Shown one piece after another: positions 47,248-57,962 of a DNA stretch of 64,000 bases. The notes beneath the pieces are model-generated. The model saw nothing but the letters and a program-made list of their open reading frames with translations. It was not told the DNA's origin and did no database searches. This stretch comes from Micromussa lordhowensis (lineage: Eukaryota > Cnidaria > Anthozoa > Scleractinia > Lobophylliidae). The stretch lies in NCBI GenBank assembly GCA_964020085.1, contig OZ026600.1, forward strand, positions 8,263,448-8,327,447. Reading direction: 5' to 3'. The position numbers and the translations under genes are program-made. Position 1 is the first letter of the stretch; the number at the start of each line of letters is the position of its first letter.

Positions 47248-49528
47248 GTTGTGAACAAAATCAACCAGGCGTTCATTCCCAGGAGTTTTCAGCACGTGAC
47301 GGATGCCACATTGAAGTCTCGTGACATACACGCGATAGAATCGATAAATCAAAGGCCGTATGAGCAAATCCGTGAATTTCCTAATGGATGATGATTGAAA
47401 TAACGTAATATTTCAATAAAAAACAACAAGCAAAAAAAACGAACAAACAAACAAACAAAACAAAACAAAACACAACAAAACAAAAAATCAGTTATGTTTT
47501 AGAGAGAGAAATATTACAATAAGGAAAAACCAAAGCTTCTTTCACTGAGATGAACGATTTTGACAGTAATCTTTCACAACGATCTTTTCATCACAATTCA
47601 TGCTCACAGCAGAAAGGTTATTTATAAACTGTTTCGCAATACCACAATGTGGACAGAATTTAATTTAGCCTTTTCGTGACTTGGACTTGGAAATGTTAGT
47701 TCAAATAGCTCAAATGAAATGGCTGTTAATACTTCTGGTATAATTTGTTGATCAGGGAAAGTGTTAATGGCAGCTTGTAACTGTTAGCTCAAATAACTCA
47801 GATTGATTGTGTGTCAAAATTTCCCGTTCGTTTGTTGAGTCTCCCGCGGCCGTTTCTCGTCACGCAACGCTCCTCTGGGGAGGAGCGTTGCGTGAGGAGA
47901 CTACAAACGGCTACGAAGGAGACTAGGGAAAGTGTTGATCTCAGTTGTTTGGGCATACGTCACCCGAAAGGTGATGTAGTAATATGCCGACCACTTTCTA
48001 AAATCTATCATCATTGTAATGTAGTTTCACAAGATCATGGTCTGGATTAGTGCGCGCGACATGGACAAATTAGCTAATAGAGTGTGTGCGGCTGTCACGC
48101 AATAAAAAATAAAATAAAAACTATGCAACGGACAAAGTAAAAAACTTGTGATATTGTAGACGATAAATAAAGAAGACAGTTCTCCAAGTTTAAGCTGTGT
48201 GCGTTGTCCCAAAGCTGAGATATTCGTCGAAATGTTCCGCACAAAATTACAGAGCGTAGTATGGAGCCGCCATGTTGGAGGACCTCTTTACTCCTCCAAC
48301 ATGGCGGCCAGTAAATAGTGTAAACATCTGGAACTTACTTTGGCTCTCTAGTCAACTGATTATCTAAACCGAACCAAAAAATATTTACAAAAACACTTTT
48401 CCTGATACTTAAACTCCTAAAATGGACGAAAATCACGAGATAAGTGTATATGTTTCGACAAAAGCGAGCTTCACATTATGTCACGCACCGTCATAACTTC
48501 GAAATTCAAAATGTTATGGTTTCCAAACGAAGGATGCTATTGAGCTGGAAAGTTGTAAACAGAGCTAAATTTGGAACCTCTTAAGCCTGATGAGGATAAA
48601 ACATTTAGTGGTTCTTTAGTTTTTGGATTTGAGAATTTGATGACGTCATCCGCACACACTCTATATATTTCTCAGCTCACCTATCGTTAATAATAAAACT
48701 CTCAGGTATCTAGTCAGTTTTAAACCCCCCATCCGAGTTTTGAAATGAAGAACTCATTATTTTAATGAAGTCGCAGTAAGAAAATGAAATTAAATTTGGT
48801 GTCCACTAAGAACTAGCTATAGAATTTGTAAAATGCTCTCCGACGAAACCTTTTTACTGAGACTAAGAGACCGGTCATTATTTATCGCCTCCAAAGGGGG
48901 GCGGGACCTCTAAATGTACATGCCCATACAAACTTGGTGGACGGCTATTCGGCACAAGTAACTTTGTAGTTTCCAAGCACTTGGGATGGTTAGATTGCTG
49001 GTATGTCAACTGACATCAGTCACAGGGTTCTTAGTAGAACAGCGGAATTCCACCGGCTGTAAAATCGAATGTAGCCACCTGTTCCGGTTATTAAACAAAA
49101 ACACGATAAAAATCAGTTAAGACTTACAGACTGACAAGTTTCACTAGGTGAAAGAGCGCTTTTTGCTACGTCTGATTTTACCAGTCATAAACAACTCATT
49201 TTGCGCCTTACACTTTGTCCCCTAAAATGCACGAAATCGCGTCTTTGGCAACCTCCCGTCGGGATCCAGACGAGCAAAAGACACGGATCAAGACACAGCA
49301 CCATGGCGGCTTCATTATACTGTAAGTACATCATAGTTAGAATATTACTTTTGTGACAGTTAAAAGCGAACTATGTGTGCGACGACATTGTGGGGTGGGG
49401 AGGGGTGTCACGAAATTTATCAATAGTTATGAGGGGGGAATCACTTTAATGAAATAACATCTAAGAGGGGATCAGCTAAATGTTACTGTCTTTAGCCGAA
49501 AGCCCTCCGCGTGCCCCATCCCCAGGCC
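47248..49528. other. Upstream of the P450 gene; two foldbacks, no gene
   Basis: A (AACA)n-rich tract lies at 47440-47487. A foldback occupies about 47837-47925, with a perfect core hairpin GTCACGCAACGCTCCTC and its inverse at 47859-47895. A second hairpin, GGAGCCGCCATGTTGGAGGA and its inverse, lies at about 48261-48308. An ATGGCGGCTTCATTATACT at 49303 is followed by GTAAGTAC and could be a tiny first exon on the plus strand, but I found no second exon. Confidence 0.4.
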
Positions 49529-51785
49529 ATAAATAATAACAATAATAATAATAATAAAACTACTTGTATAGCGCTTATCCAGTCCTGTTCTAAGCGCTTT
49601 ACAAAAATAGAAAAAGAAAATCATAGATATAACGATATTAAAAGTAGGTCCTAAGTTAACGTTAACAAAATTTGATATTCATAAAAACGGATGTCTAAGA
49701 TGTAGGCATTTGCCAAGGATAAGAAAAGAATTCATGCATATTAAAATAATTTTTAAAAAGATGAGTCTTAAGTCTATGTTTAAAAAGATTTAAATTGTCA
49801 CAAGAACGAATGTCATCAGGTAGTTTGTTCCACAGTTCAGGGGCCGACACAGCAAAAGCTCTAAAGCCATAAGACTTGAGATGAAAGTTGACAGGATTCA
49901 GGCGTAATGTTGAGGATGACCGGAGCGTTCTTGAAGTTGAATAGCGGCAAATCAGGTCTTGAATGTAGATAGGAGATTGCTGGTGAAGAGCTTTATGGGT
50001 GAGCAGAATTATTTTGAATTTAATTCGCTCAGAAATTGGAAGCCAGTGCAGTTCGAACAAAATAGGGGTGATGTGGTCGAATTTGCGAGAGCTTGTAATA
50101 AGTCGAGCCGCTGCATGTGCACTGATTGGAGCTTTTTAATAACGTATTTCAGTGGGGTCGCCGTATAAAAGAGAGTTACAGTGATCCAACTTGGAGGTTA
50201 CAAAAGCGTGGACTAGAGTCTCGGTGGTTTTAGTGGATAGTAATTTCCTTATACGGGAAATGTTCCGAAGATTATAGAAGGCAGATTTACTGACGGATTT
50301 GACATGAGGGAGCATTGACATAGTACGACACCGATATTTCTGGAAGATGAAGACGGCTGAATTATATCAGAACCAAAATGAAGTGGAGGTAAAAACTGTT
50401 GAGGGTTATGCTTTGAATAAAGGTAAAGGAGTTCAGTTTTGTCTTTGTTTAGCTTCAGCTTGTTTAAGGCCATCCACTTGTCAAGATCGGATAAGCAATT
50501 CTCGATTTTAACAATGCTCCTGGTTAATTCCAGATCATCGTTAACGGAAAAAGAAATGTACAACTGAGTGTCATCAGCGTAGAAATGAAATTGCATGTCA
50601 TGGAAACGTAAAATGTCGGCAAGTGGAGCTGTGTAGAGTAGGTAGAGGATCGGTCCAAGGACGGAGCCTTGAGGTACTCCACACTTGAGCTCACGAGACT
50701 GTGACTTCTTCCCATCGATTAAGAAGACTTGCGTGCGGTTAGTAAGGTAGGAGCGGAACCAGTCAAGTGCAGTGCCACATATTGCGAATTTCAAATTAAA
50801 TCTTTTGAGCAGTATTTCATGGTCAACAGTGTCAAATACAGCGGAGAGATCTAGTAGCAGGAGCATGACCGCCAATCGCGATTATCGATAGCAAGCAAAA
50901 TGTCACTTTGAACACGGACAAGGGCGGTTTCACAGCTGTGGAATGATTTGTAGGCAGATTGTAGCGGCTCTGTAAGTTGGTAAGAGTCAAGATAAGCTTG
51001 AAGACGCACTGCCACAACCTTCTCAATAACTTTCGAGATAACCTTGAGGTTGGAGATAGGCCTACAATTACTAAGAACTTCGTGGTCCAGGTTCGGTTTC
51101 TTGAGAAGAGGGGTTAAGACAGCGTTTTTAAGGGCTGAAGGTAGAAGACCAGATACCAGCGACAAGTTTACAATACCACAAATAGATGGTAAAAGATGGT
51201 CAAAATGTTCTTTAAGTAACGTAGCAGGTAAAGGATCGAGACAGCATGATTTCTGCACAACAGAGCGAGCAATATTCGATAATTCAAGATTTGAAGTAGG
51301 TGAGAAGTTGCTAAGCTCACAATTAGTGGTGGAAATATCCAGTGAGGAAAAGAAATCAGGAATTTCTGAACGAGGAGCTATACTTCTAATACGGGTTACT
51401 TTATCTTCGAAAAAGGTGGCAAATGTATTAGCGAGTTCTTCAGCCGATGAGCTGGTTGGAAAACTTTTCTCTGTTTTCCTGTGGAGGAGACGGTCAATTA
51501 AACGAAATAGGGCTTTGTTGTCGTTGCCAGCCTCCGAAATAAGATTAGAGTAGTAACCCATTTTTGACATAAAAATGGTGTTCTGAATAACAGTGCGTTG
51601 ATTAGCATAAGGTCGATAGTCTGATTCAAGTTTGGAGCGTCGCCAGCGCCTTTCAAGCTTGCGGCAGGTTGATTTCTGTTTTCTGATTTCCTCGCTATAC
51701 CAAGAAGCATTAGGTCGCAAAGTGATGATTTTTGTGCGCAGAGGTGCATGGTTGTCCAAGATTGAAAGTAAAACCGAGTCATAAA
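49529..51785 (-). mobile_element. CR1/L2-type LINE, 5'-truncated and frameshifted
   Basis: Minus-strand reverse transcriptase in three or more broken frames. 51759-50851: the linker HAPLRTKIITLRP and the start of the RT domain (SNCRPISNLKVISKVIEKV). 50875-50249: [33 protein letters not shown] and the catalytic box FYADDTQLY, intact. Then 50321-50136 ([16 protein letters not shown]) and 50060-49695, the C-terminal region with LHWLPISERIKFKI and FGFRAFAVSAPELWNKLP-like sequence. No endonuclease remains: homology stops near 51785. The 3' end is AAGCGCTATACAAGTAG followed by a (TTA)n tail at about 49529-49558, typical of CR1/L2 elements. Inactive. Confidence 0.9.
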
Positions 51786-52747
51786 TAATGACCGGTCCCT
51801 AACAACTGTCCCCATTTCCCCAATATGCAGAACATGTTTTTCTTTTTTAATATAGAAAAGTAGACTAATAGTGGTTTTTCTCTTTTGACTTTTTCGCATC
51901 ATACATTGCAAAATGGTGCCACAATTTTCATATTTTACGTTTTCTCTCTGATCTTGAGCATAATTAACTTAGCATTCTTTGGGTCGATCACAGGGAGCAC
52001 ACAATCTTGTTGAATAGGATGGGAGTGAATAAAGGAAAAAAAAAAGAATGAAATAGTTTACCTCATGTCTTGTTGTGTTTTCTTGCGCAATCTTACAGGG
52101 AAAACTGCTACCTACAAGTCCTACGTAACACTGTAGCACCCAACTCATACCTAGGCCTTTTCGCGCTCTGCAAAACTTATTCATAGTACTGACAAGGGAG
52201 GCAACTCTTTGCTCAAACATTTTGAAAGCAATCCGAAAATTCGCTCGAATCTCTAAATTTCGTTGCTACCACGAAACCAAACAAACACAAAACGAATTTG
52301 ACAGGTATTTTATAACTTGGCTGAATTCATTTTTGAATACTTTTAACGATAGTCTGAGAAATCGCTTTTCGCAACATCATCCACGCCGTACCGTTACCCT
52401 AACCCCAAACGCGAGTCATCCAGCGCGCACTTGAGCTCCCATCCAGCTCCCACACATATTTTTTGACACGGCAAACCTTTAGAAAATCCTTCCCTTGTTC
52501 CCAATTATTTTCGCGGAATCTCGCTAATACGCTGCAGGTATTCGCTCGCGACAATTTGATTCCGTGCGGACAGTTAGGCTACTTCGGACGCGCAAGAAAA
52601 ACTGCGAACCGGGGATGAGGTTTGTAAAGATTTGTCGTGTCAAAAAGCATGTGTGGGTGATGGAGGGGAATTAGAGCGCGCGCTGGATGAGGTGTTCGGC
52701 TTCGACTTTCGTGTTCTGTTTGTTTGGTTTTATGGAAGCTGCGAAAC
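51786..52747. other. No gene recognised
   Basis: About 1 kb between the LINE and the next element. Frames at 51969-52220 (-) and 52222-52434 (+) have no recognisable domain. Confidence 0.4.
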
Positions 52748-52907
52748 TTAGGCCCTGTTTATGCGTCACACAATCGTCGAATTTAATTTGGACGAATTTA
52801 ATTTCAGGACGTGCTAGTAATTAAATTCAACGACGTATAAATCGAATTACATTCGTCAGATTAATTAAATTCGTCCAAGACGTTGTATCCGTTTGCTAGG
52901 ACGGATA

Positions 52908-53149
52908 CAATCCTCCGTAGGAAAAAAGATAGCGACTGGTACATTTACCCACAGTTCTTAGCGCACGAAAACTTTAACAACGTTCATAAAAAGGTACAGA
53001 AGAGTTATAAAATCTTCAAACCTACGATACACAATGTCTTTAGTACAGGGACAAATATTGTAAAAATTTGGCTTTCCACACGCTGTGTTAGGTTCGCAAG
53101 GTATTGTGGTAAAATGTACAGCCGCCATCTTTTTTCCTACGGTGGATTG
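52908..53149. mobile_element. 242-bp MITE, copy 2 (partner 12128-12369)
   Basis: Terminal inverted repeats CAATCCTCCGTAGGAAAAAA (left) and the inverse of CAATCCACCGTAGGAAAAAA (right, to 53149). Same length as copy 1, about 40 kb away; the shared middle includes GGGACAAATATTGTAAAAAT and CAAGGTATTGTGGTAAAATG. Confidence 0.8.
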
Positions 53150-53317
53150 CGAAAGCGCGTCTTCAATTTAGACGTCGGGCAACAGACGCATCCAATTAAA
53201 TGCATACATTATTACAATGAGCCCGTGGTAAGCCCGTGGTTCGTTTCGTTCATGTCGCATGCGCAAATAGTGCCTTCGTTCTCACTTTTCTCGCCCCTTT
53301 CCAACTTCGTATGTTTC

Positions 53318-53540
53318 CTTCGCGCGAGTTATGACTTCGTGGAGGAAAAATTGCCTTCCGACTGCAAAATTTGTAAAAGGAATACAAAGTATTCGTGCAT
53401 AACTTGTGGAAAAAGTGTTTGTGTTAGAGTTGAATGTTTTATTGCTGAGGAAAAAGAAGATACATTGGGGTGGGAAGCAAGCAGAAGCGTTGGTTATTGT
53501 CTGCCGTGTGCTGGAGCTGCTGCAGGTACTGCTGGGCAAA
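53318..53540 (+). pseudogene. Cys-rich transposase tail-like fragment
   Basis: Part of an open frame that runs 52883-53611 but has no ATG before the nested MITE. The readable part has CKIC, CITCGKSVC, ECF and YCLPC spaced as a zinc-binding module, resembling the Cys-rich C-terminal tail of piggyBac-type transposases (C-x2-C ... Y-x-C-x2-C-G ... L/V-C ... C-F). No DDE catalytic region is present. I take it as a transposase 3' remnant; the family call is uncertain. Confidence 0.4.
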
Positions 53541-53723
53541 ACGAACAGCGAAAACCGTTACACTTCCGATTTAAGTGGGCCCCGCTTACATTTTCTAGCG
53601 CAGGATTTTAGTCATATCCTGCACGTACTTCTTGTGGGTGTTTTGTTGTTCACACCCCATAGTAGGAGCTAGCTTTGTACTACAAAGATTTAGTATAAAA
53701 TAAGTTCCATTTCTGTATCTTGT

Positions 53724-53779
53724 AGTTTCTGATCCTGACGAAGTCTCACTAGCAGACGAAACCGGTCGATTAATAAACT
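53724..53779 (+). ncRNA. Type I hammerhead ribozyme (Penelope-type, minimal stem III)
   Basis: All parts are present in order. Stem I 5' strand: AGTTT (53724-53728) and TGATC (53730-53734). Core CTGACGA (53735-53741), one extra A, stem II GTCT/AGAC (53743-53746, 53754-53757) with loop CACTAGC. Then GAAA (53758-53761), a two-base-pair CC/GG stem III without a loop, and TC with predicted cleavage after 53767. Stem I 3' strand: GATTA (53768-53772) and AAACT (53775-53779), both complementary to the 5' strand. The loopless palindromic stem III (ACCGGT) would need a dimer, as known for Penelope-element hammerheads. The extra A before stem II departs from the textbook core but is also in the second copy at 34775-34823. 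Confidence 0.7.
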
Positions 53780-54056
53780 CAGTTGTACAAGATCACTAGT
53801 TGTTGCTGCGTGCTGCCCACAAGATTTTTTATTTTTAAAAAGCTTTGGTAAGCCTCGCCATCTCGTTTTGGTTTTCCCGCTCAGGTTTAATCTGCGCGTT
53901 TCATGCGTTTTTTAAATTCGCCGCTGGTTAGATAAATGCGGTAGGCTAGCAAAATATTAAATTCGTCGTCTAAATCCCCCGTCGACTGATCGACGAATTT
54001 AATTTGAATTAAATTTAGTTGATTTTAATTGATTTTAACGTATAAACTAGGCCTAA

Positions 54057-54907
54057 TTAGAGACTCGGGCGAGTTTTCAGAATACGTTCAAAATGTTTGG
54101 GCAAAGAGTTGCCTAGGCTCGATTACCAGCCGCTATTCGGGAAAGTAGCCTCCCTTGTCAATATTATATGTAAATTACACAGAGCGAAAAGGCCTAGCCA
54201 CAAGTTCAGCGCTACAGTGTTGACATGAAAGTAGCGGCCAGCTGTTTTCACTGCAACGCTGCGTAAGAGATGACAACAGGAGACCAAGAGACAAAGGTAA
54301 GCTATTTCATTGTTTTCATTCCTTTAATCACTCCCATCCTATTCAACAAGATTATGTACGGCCTGTACATGTGGGTCGATATATCTTTCATGGAATATTT
54401 TAGCTCCGTATTGTGGCACCGATTTTGTTTAAACTTTATGAACTTCTCGTATAGATTTAACTCCTCCGCAATGAATAAAGTACACGGTATTTCAGCCGGA
54501 ATAGCCAAAGTGGTCTGAGCTATGATCAATTCCAATTAATTCATTACATATTCCACTCTTGTACGTTGTTTATTTTGTTCAGTTTCAACAAACATTCTAT
54601 GCAGGTTGCAATATGCAAACCGTCTGACAGATCGCCAATTACGATATTTTCAAAAGACTTCTGCTTGGCTCTTGGGAAGAGAATATTCAATTCGCGAATT
54701 ACACTGCAGAACTATATGTTAGCTGTTATATTCGTATGTGCTTGACTGTAGAATGTTCCTGTTAGTCATGTGCCTATGTGAAAACGACGAAATGCTCTCG
54801 TTATTGATCAATTGGAGGTCATTCTGGCGCTGAAATGAGAGGGGCAAATTGCCATTTCTGAACGAACAGCGTTCGTTCTTCTAGTTTCAGTTTGAAGGAC
54901 TCATAAT
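54057..54907. other. No gene recognised
   Basis: An ATG at 54270 followed by nine codons and AAG/GTAAGC looks like a short first exon on the plus strand, but no downstream plus-strand exon was found. A minus-strand AATAAA at 54574-54569 may serve the gene at 54908-55648, giving a 3' UTR of about 330 nt. Confidence 0.35.
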
Positions 54908-55648
54908 TTAAATCTTAGGTAATTTTACTCGGTTAGATTTGTTATTGGAAACGAGCTCTGTGTCTGGAGCTGCAGTGACATTCAGTTTCGGAAGTTTTGT
55001 GTTGATAGGAGGCAAGTTAGACTGCGTTATAGAGTTCCCTCTCTTTGGTTCAGCCACAGGGACGTTGTACACAATGCTATGAATTGTATTTGCCCGCACT
55101 CTGCTGGTATCATCATCTTGGACTCCTTCAGCAGAGTCATCTGTTCCTTTGCTGTCAGGTTTTCCTTTCTTCTTTTGTTCACCGTCTGAAGGATTCAACG
55201 CTTTCACCGCGTTCTCGATTTTCGGCAACCCGAATGTCCACGTGAAATATTCGGATTCGTGTGATAACGACCTCCGTAAAATCTTCGGTACGTTTTTCTG
55301 AGTGCAGTTCAGCTCTGGTAGAGCAAACTTTTTCTCGAGCATAATCGCCGTGGCGCCTCTGTTTCCAGGGTTCTTAACTTTCATTTCTTTTGCAATGTCA
55401 TCAATGCTTCTGTTGTCTCGTTGACGTTGTTTCGCCTCTTTGGCCAAATTTATCTGTTCACGTCTAATTCGAAACAGCTCGTTTCGCAGTTCTCTCTCTT
55501 CTAGCTTGTAAGAGATGTAAGTCTGCAGTTTGGAACGGTCAAGATCTTTCTGAAGTAATGACAACTCTTTTTCACCCTCATGAGAGATTACTAAAGCTTT
55601 TTCGTAGACTGACTGTCTTTGCTTGCCGGAATAATCCCCAGAAGGCAT
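54908..55648 (-). CDS. Novel coiled-coil protein with repeated LPxI motifs (246 aa)
   Basis: Single exon. The longer frame opens at TTG (55660); the first ATG is at 55648. No named family. Residues about 15-80 are a long charged helix, predicted coiled coil (LQKDLDRSKLQTYISYKLEE then RELRNELFRI), aligning with the N-terminal helices of the proteins at 23317-24534 and 57963-59360. The rest is low-complexity and polar: LRRSLSHESE (124-133, basophilic kinase-like), GLPKI (140-144), NLPPI (211-215), TKLPKL (217-221) and a C-terminal VKLPKI that ends the protein. KKKGKPDSKGTDDS is Lys/Asp-rich. No membrane segment. It lies head-to-head, 2.3 kb apart, with the plus-strand relative at 57963, so they could share an upstream region. 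Confidence 0.7.
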   Translation of the reverse strand: MPSGDYSGKQRQSVYEKALVISHEGEKELSLLQKDLDRSKLQTYISYKLEERELRNELFRIRREQINLAKEAKQRQRDNRSIDDIAKEMKVKNPGNRGATAIMLEKKFALPELNCTQKNVPKILRRSLSHESEYFTWTFGLPKIENAVKALNPSDGEQKKKGKPDSKGTDDSAEGVQDDDTSRVRANTIHSIVYNVPVAEPKRGNSITQSNLPPINTKLPKLNVTAAPDTELVSNNKSNRVKLPKI

Positions 55649-57962
55649 AATACACACCAATGAATTCCTCGAGATCGGTTGTGGTTACGTCGAAAATCGC
55701 CGGCTTACATTGCAGAAAAGTTAGCTATGTAAAATTATACATTGCAGCAAGAAGTCAATACTGTTCAATTTTTTTCATTTTCTTCCACGTCAATTAATTG
55801 AACTAAGTAAATCCAGCATGTATCTTGTTATTAAAATTAAACAAATTACCAGACTTCTGTCGGGAAAGTCATTTCCTCCAGTGGGCCCTAGCTAGCAAGT
55901 GTACATTTAACAGACGTAACCGTTGTTAGTGTAAATTGTTGGTTTTTTTTTTCCTGGCCGTTTGCTTAGTTCATTACCTTTGCTTTTGTGGTCTGTAAAT
56001 TGCATTGTTCTTCTCGCTGTCGGCTTTGAAAAAGAATTGAAAGCACTTTTCTAGACAATGTAATCTTCGTTTCCACCAACACGGATGCGCGCATTCTTTA
56101 TTCAGACTGGTGTTCCATCTCTGCGTTAAATCAACGGTGTTAGAAATCGTTTTATTTTTCTCTCAGTGATCCGAACTTGCTGCAATACTGATATTTGTTT
56201 TCTGTTTCCGTGTTTTCTAGCGGGTTTGTTTCAACAAAAGTAGATCACTTTTCAGTTTCAAAAACAAATAGAATAATTAAAGAGAGCACTTACATTATCC
56301 TTTCGGTCGCAAATTGGAAAAATGAACAGTCGGTGTCGTTTGTGGGATTAGCTCGTTTGTTTTGAAGCAACCTTTGGAAATTAAAAGCGAAAGAAATCCA
56401 CCGGTGATCAGATCACAACTTGACAGTGCAAATGCAAAACACGTTTACATAATATTTTCTTTCATTAGTGCTTCTATGTTTTTAGTAAGTCAGGGAGCTT
56501 GTATCAAAGACTACTAAAACTCGCTAAAAGTTGCTGGAAGACGATTTGAAAATAAAAGCCGTTAAAGCTAATATTTTGAACTCGAAAAGGCTTCGACGAC
56601 ATTTAATTTTGCACAGTGGTGTAAATTGCTTACAATGTTTATTTGATTACTAAAGACATTTCATATATCGACTATAATTTTAGAAAGACATTTGCTAATT
56701 TGTCAGAAGTCTTAGAAAATGTAATTACCTCCACAAAATTAAACGTACGTCGGGTTGTTTTGGGCATTTGAACCAATTACTGCGGAAAACTAATGATTTT
56801 AACCTGTCCACACTACGGAATTTAAAAACGCAGCTATAACCCGTCGTTTTGAATTTGTGTTTAAGTAAACTCGGGCAGTGAAATCACATGATTATCTTGA
56901 GGCAAGAGATTGCTTGAAGCCAACGTTTTCGAAAAGCTCCTTTTTCAAAACTGAAACGAAAAGCTGACGTTTTCAAATTCTTCCGGTTTGAAGAGCATTT
57001 TCGAAAAGCTCCGTTTTCGCGACGAATTAGTGTGGACTTTGGGTCGATCGTTTCCAAGTTTCTCCAGCGAAGTGTGGACGGTGCTTCAATTTTTTCATTG
57101 GTTTTTGATAATGTTCTTTATTTATTTCAAACGCGAGAATAGGTAAAACATTTAAATAGAGGGCGCTAATCAAATGATAATCGTAGGCTTCATTGCCCAC
57201 GAACTTCGATGATGAGTTAACCATAAGTGTAGACATAATGATGTTGGACATCTATTACCATTGTATAAGTGCATAAACTCTTGAACGCATTGAATTAATA
57301 ACTTTTCATAGTTTTATTTACTCCGCTAAGCCTCTGAAGTTTCACTGAGGACAGCTAATTTTTTGCCATGGTTACCATTGACCCAAATTTAACAAAGAGA
57401 ATCCGAGTACAAAGAAAACGTGCTTCGACGCCTGCACTGCTCCTGTTACTAAGCTTAGTTAAGCCATTCTTCGTGAATGCGAGTCTCCCTTGTGGATTAC
57501 TTGTGGTTGCATCATTTGAATATATTTGACCGACTGTAAACTCATTAATTAACAAAAATAGTGTTTACAAGACAAAGCACATCGAACTTTACTAGATAAG
57601 TTGCGTGGAAATTGATTCGAAAGATCATCGACAGGAGTATAGGGTTAATTGCTCATAGCTCTTTTGTCAAATTTCCAGCGGCCCTCAAAGTACACGAGGA
57701 ACAATTAACTTCTTTCTGTGAGCGAACTGTACCTTGTAAAGGTCCTAGTTAAAGTTGTTTACAGTGACGAAAACAAACTTGAAAGAAAAGCAGAGAAAGA
57801 TCACAGAACAAATGCATTTTAAAGATTCTCACGGAAAAGCTAAATTCTTTGGAAAATTACTCTTTTTAAGTGCTTTTAACTTAAAAGTACACACAAAGGA
57901 ACCACAGTGACGACGAATTCACAAGCTGCTGATCGATTGAGGTTGAAAGTTACGTTGTAGTG
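55649..57962. other. Divergent intergenic region
   Basis: 2.3 kb between two divergently transcribed relatives. AT-rich. TTTTCGAAAAGCTCC-type words repeat near 56925-57015 on both strands. Frames at 57027-57251 and 57355-57555 have no domain. I could not place promoters. Confidence 0.4.

Larger units (their letters stand above)
52748..54056. mobile_element. TIR element (~1.3 kb) with nested insertions
   Basis: The left end TTAGGCCCTGTTTATGCGTC is inverted at the right end as CGTATAAACTAGGCCTAA (to 54056); both ends run into AATTTAATTT-rich subterminal DNA with repeated GTCGAATTTAATT words. Inside are a 242-bp MITE (52908-53149), a Cys-rich coding remnant (53318-53540) and a hammerhead motif (53724-53779), so at least two other insertions appear nested in it. 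TTA/TAA at the ends suggests a PIF/Harbinger-type element. Confidence 0.6.

Noticed and set aside
47248..47367. 40-residue N-terminal extension of the P450
   Set aside because: The frame opens with TTG; the ATG at 47247 directly precedes the membrane anchor, as expected for the family.
49303..49321. Tiny first exon ATGGCGGCTTCATTATACT with a GTAAGT donor
   Set aside because: Good start context and donor, but no second exon on the plus strand could be found; left as a note only.
51044..51553. 169-codon plus-strand ORF
   Set aside because: Antisense shadow of the LINE reverse transcriptase on the minus strand.
54270..54296. Nine-codon first exon with AAG/GTAAGC donor
   Set aside because: No downstream plus-strand coding exon before the next gene; too short to claim.
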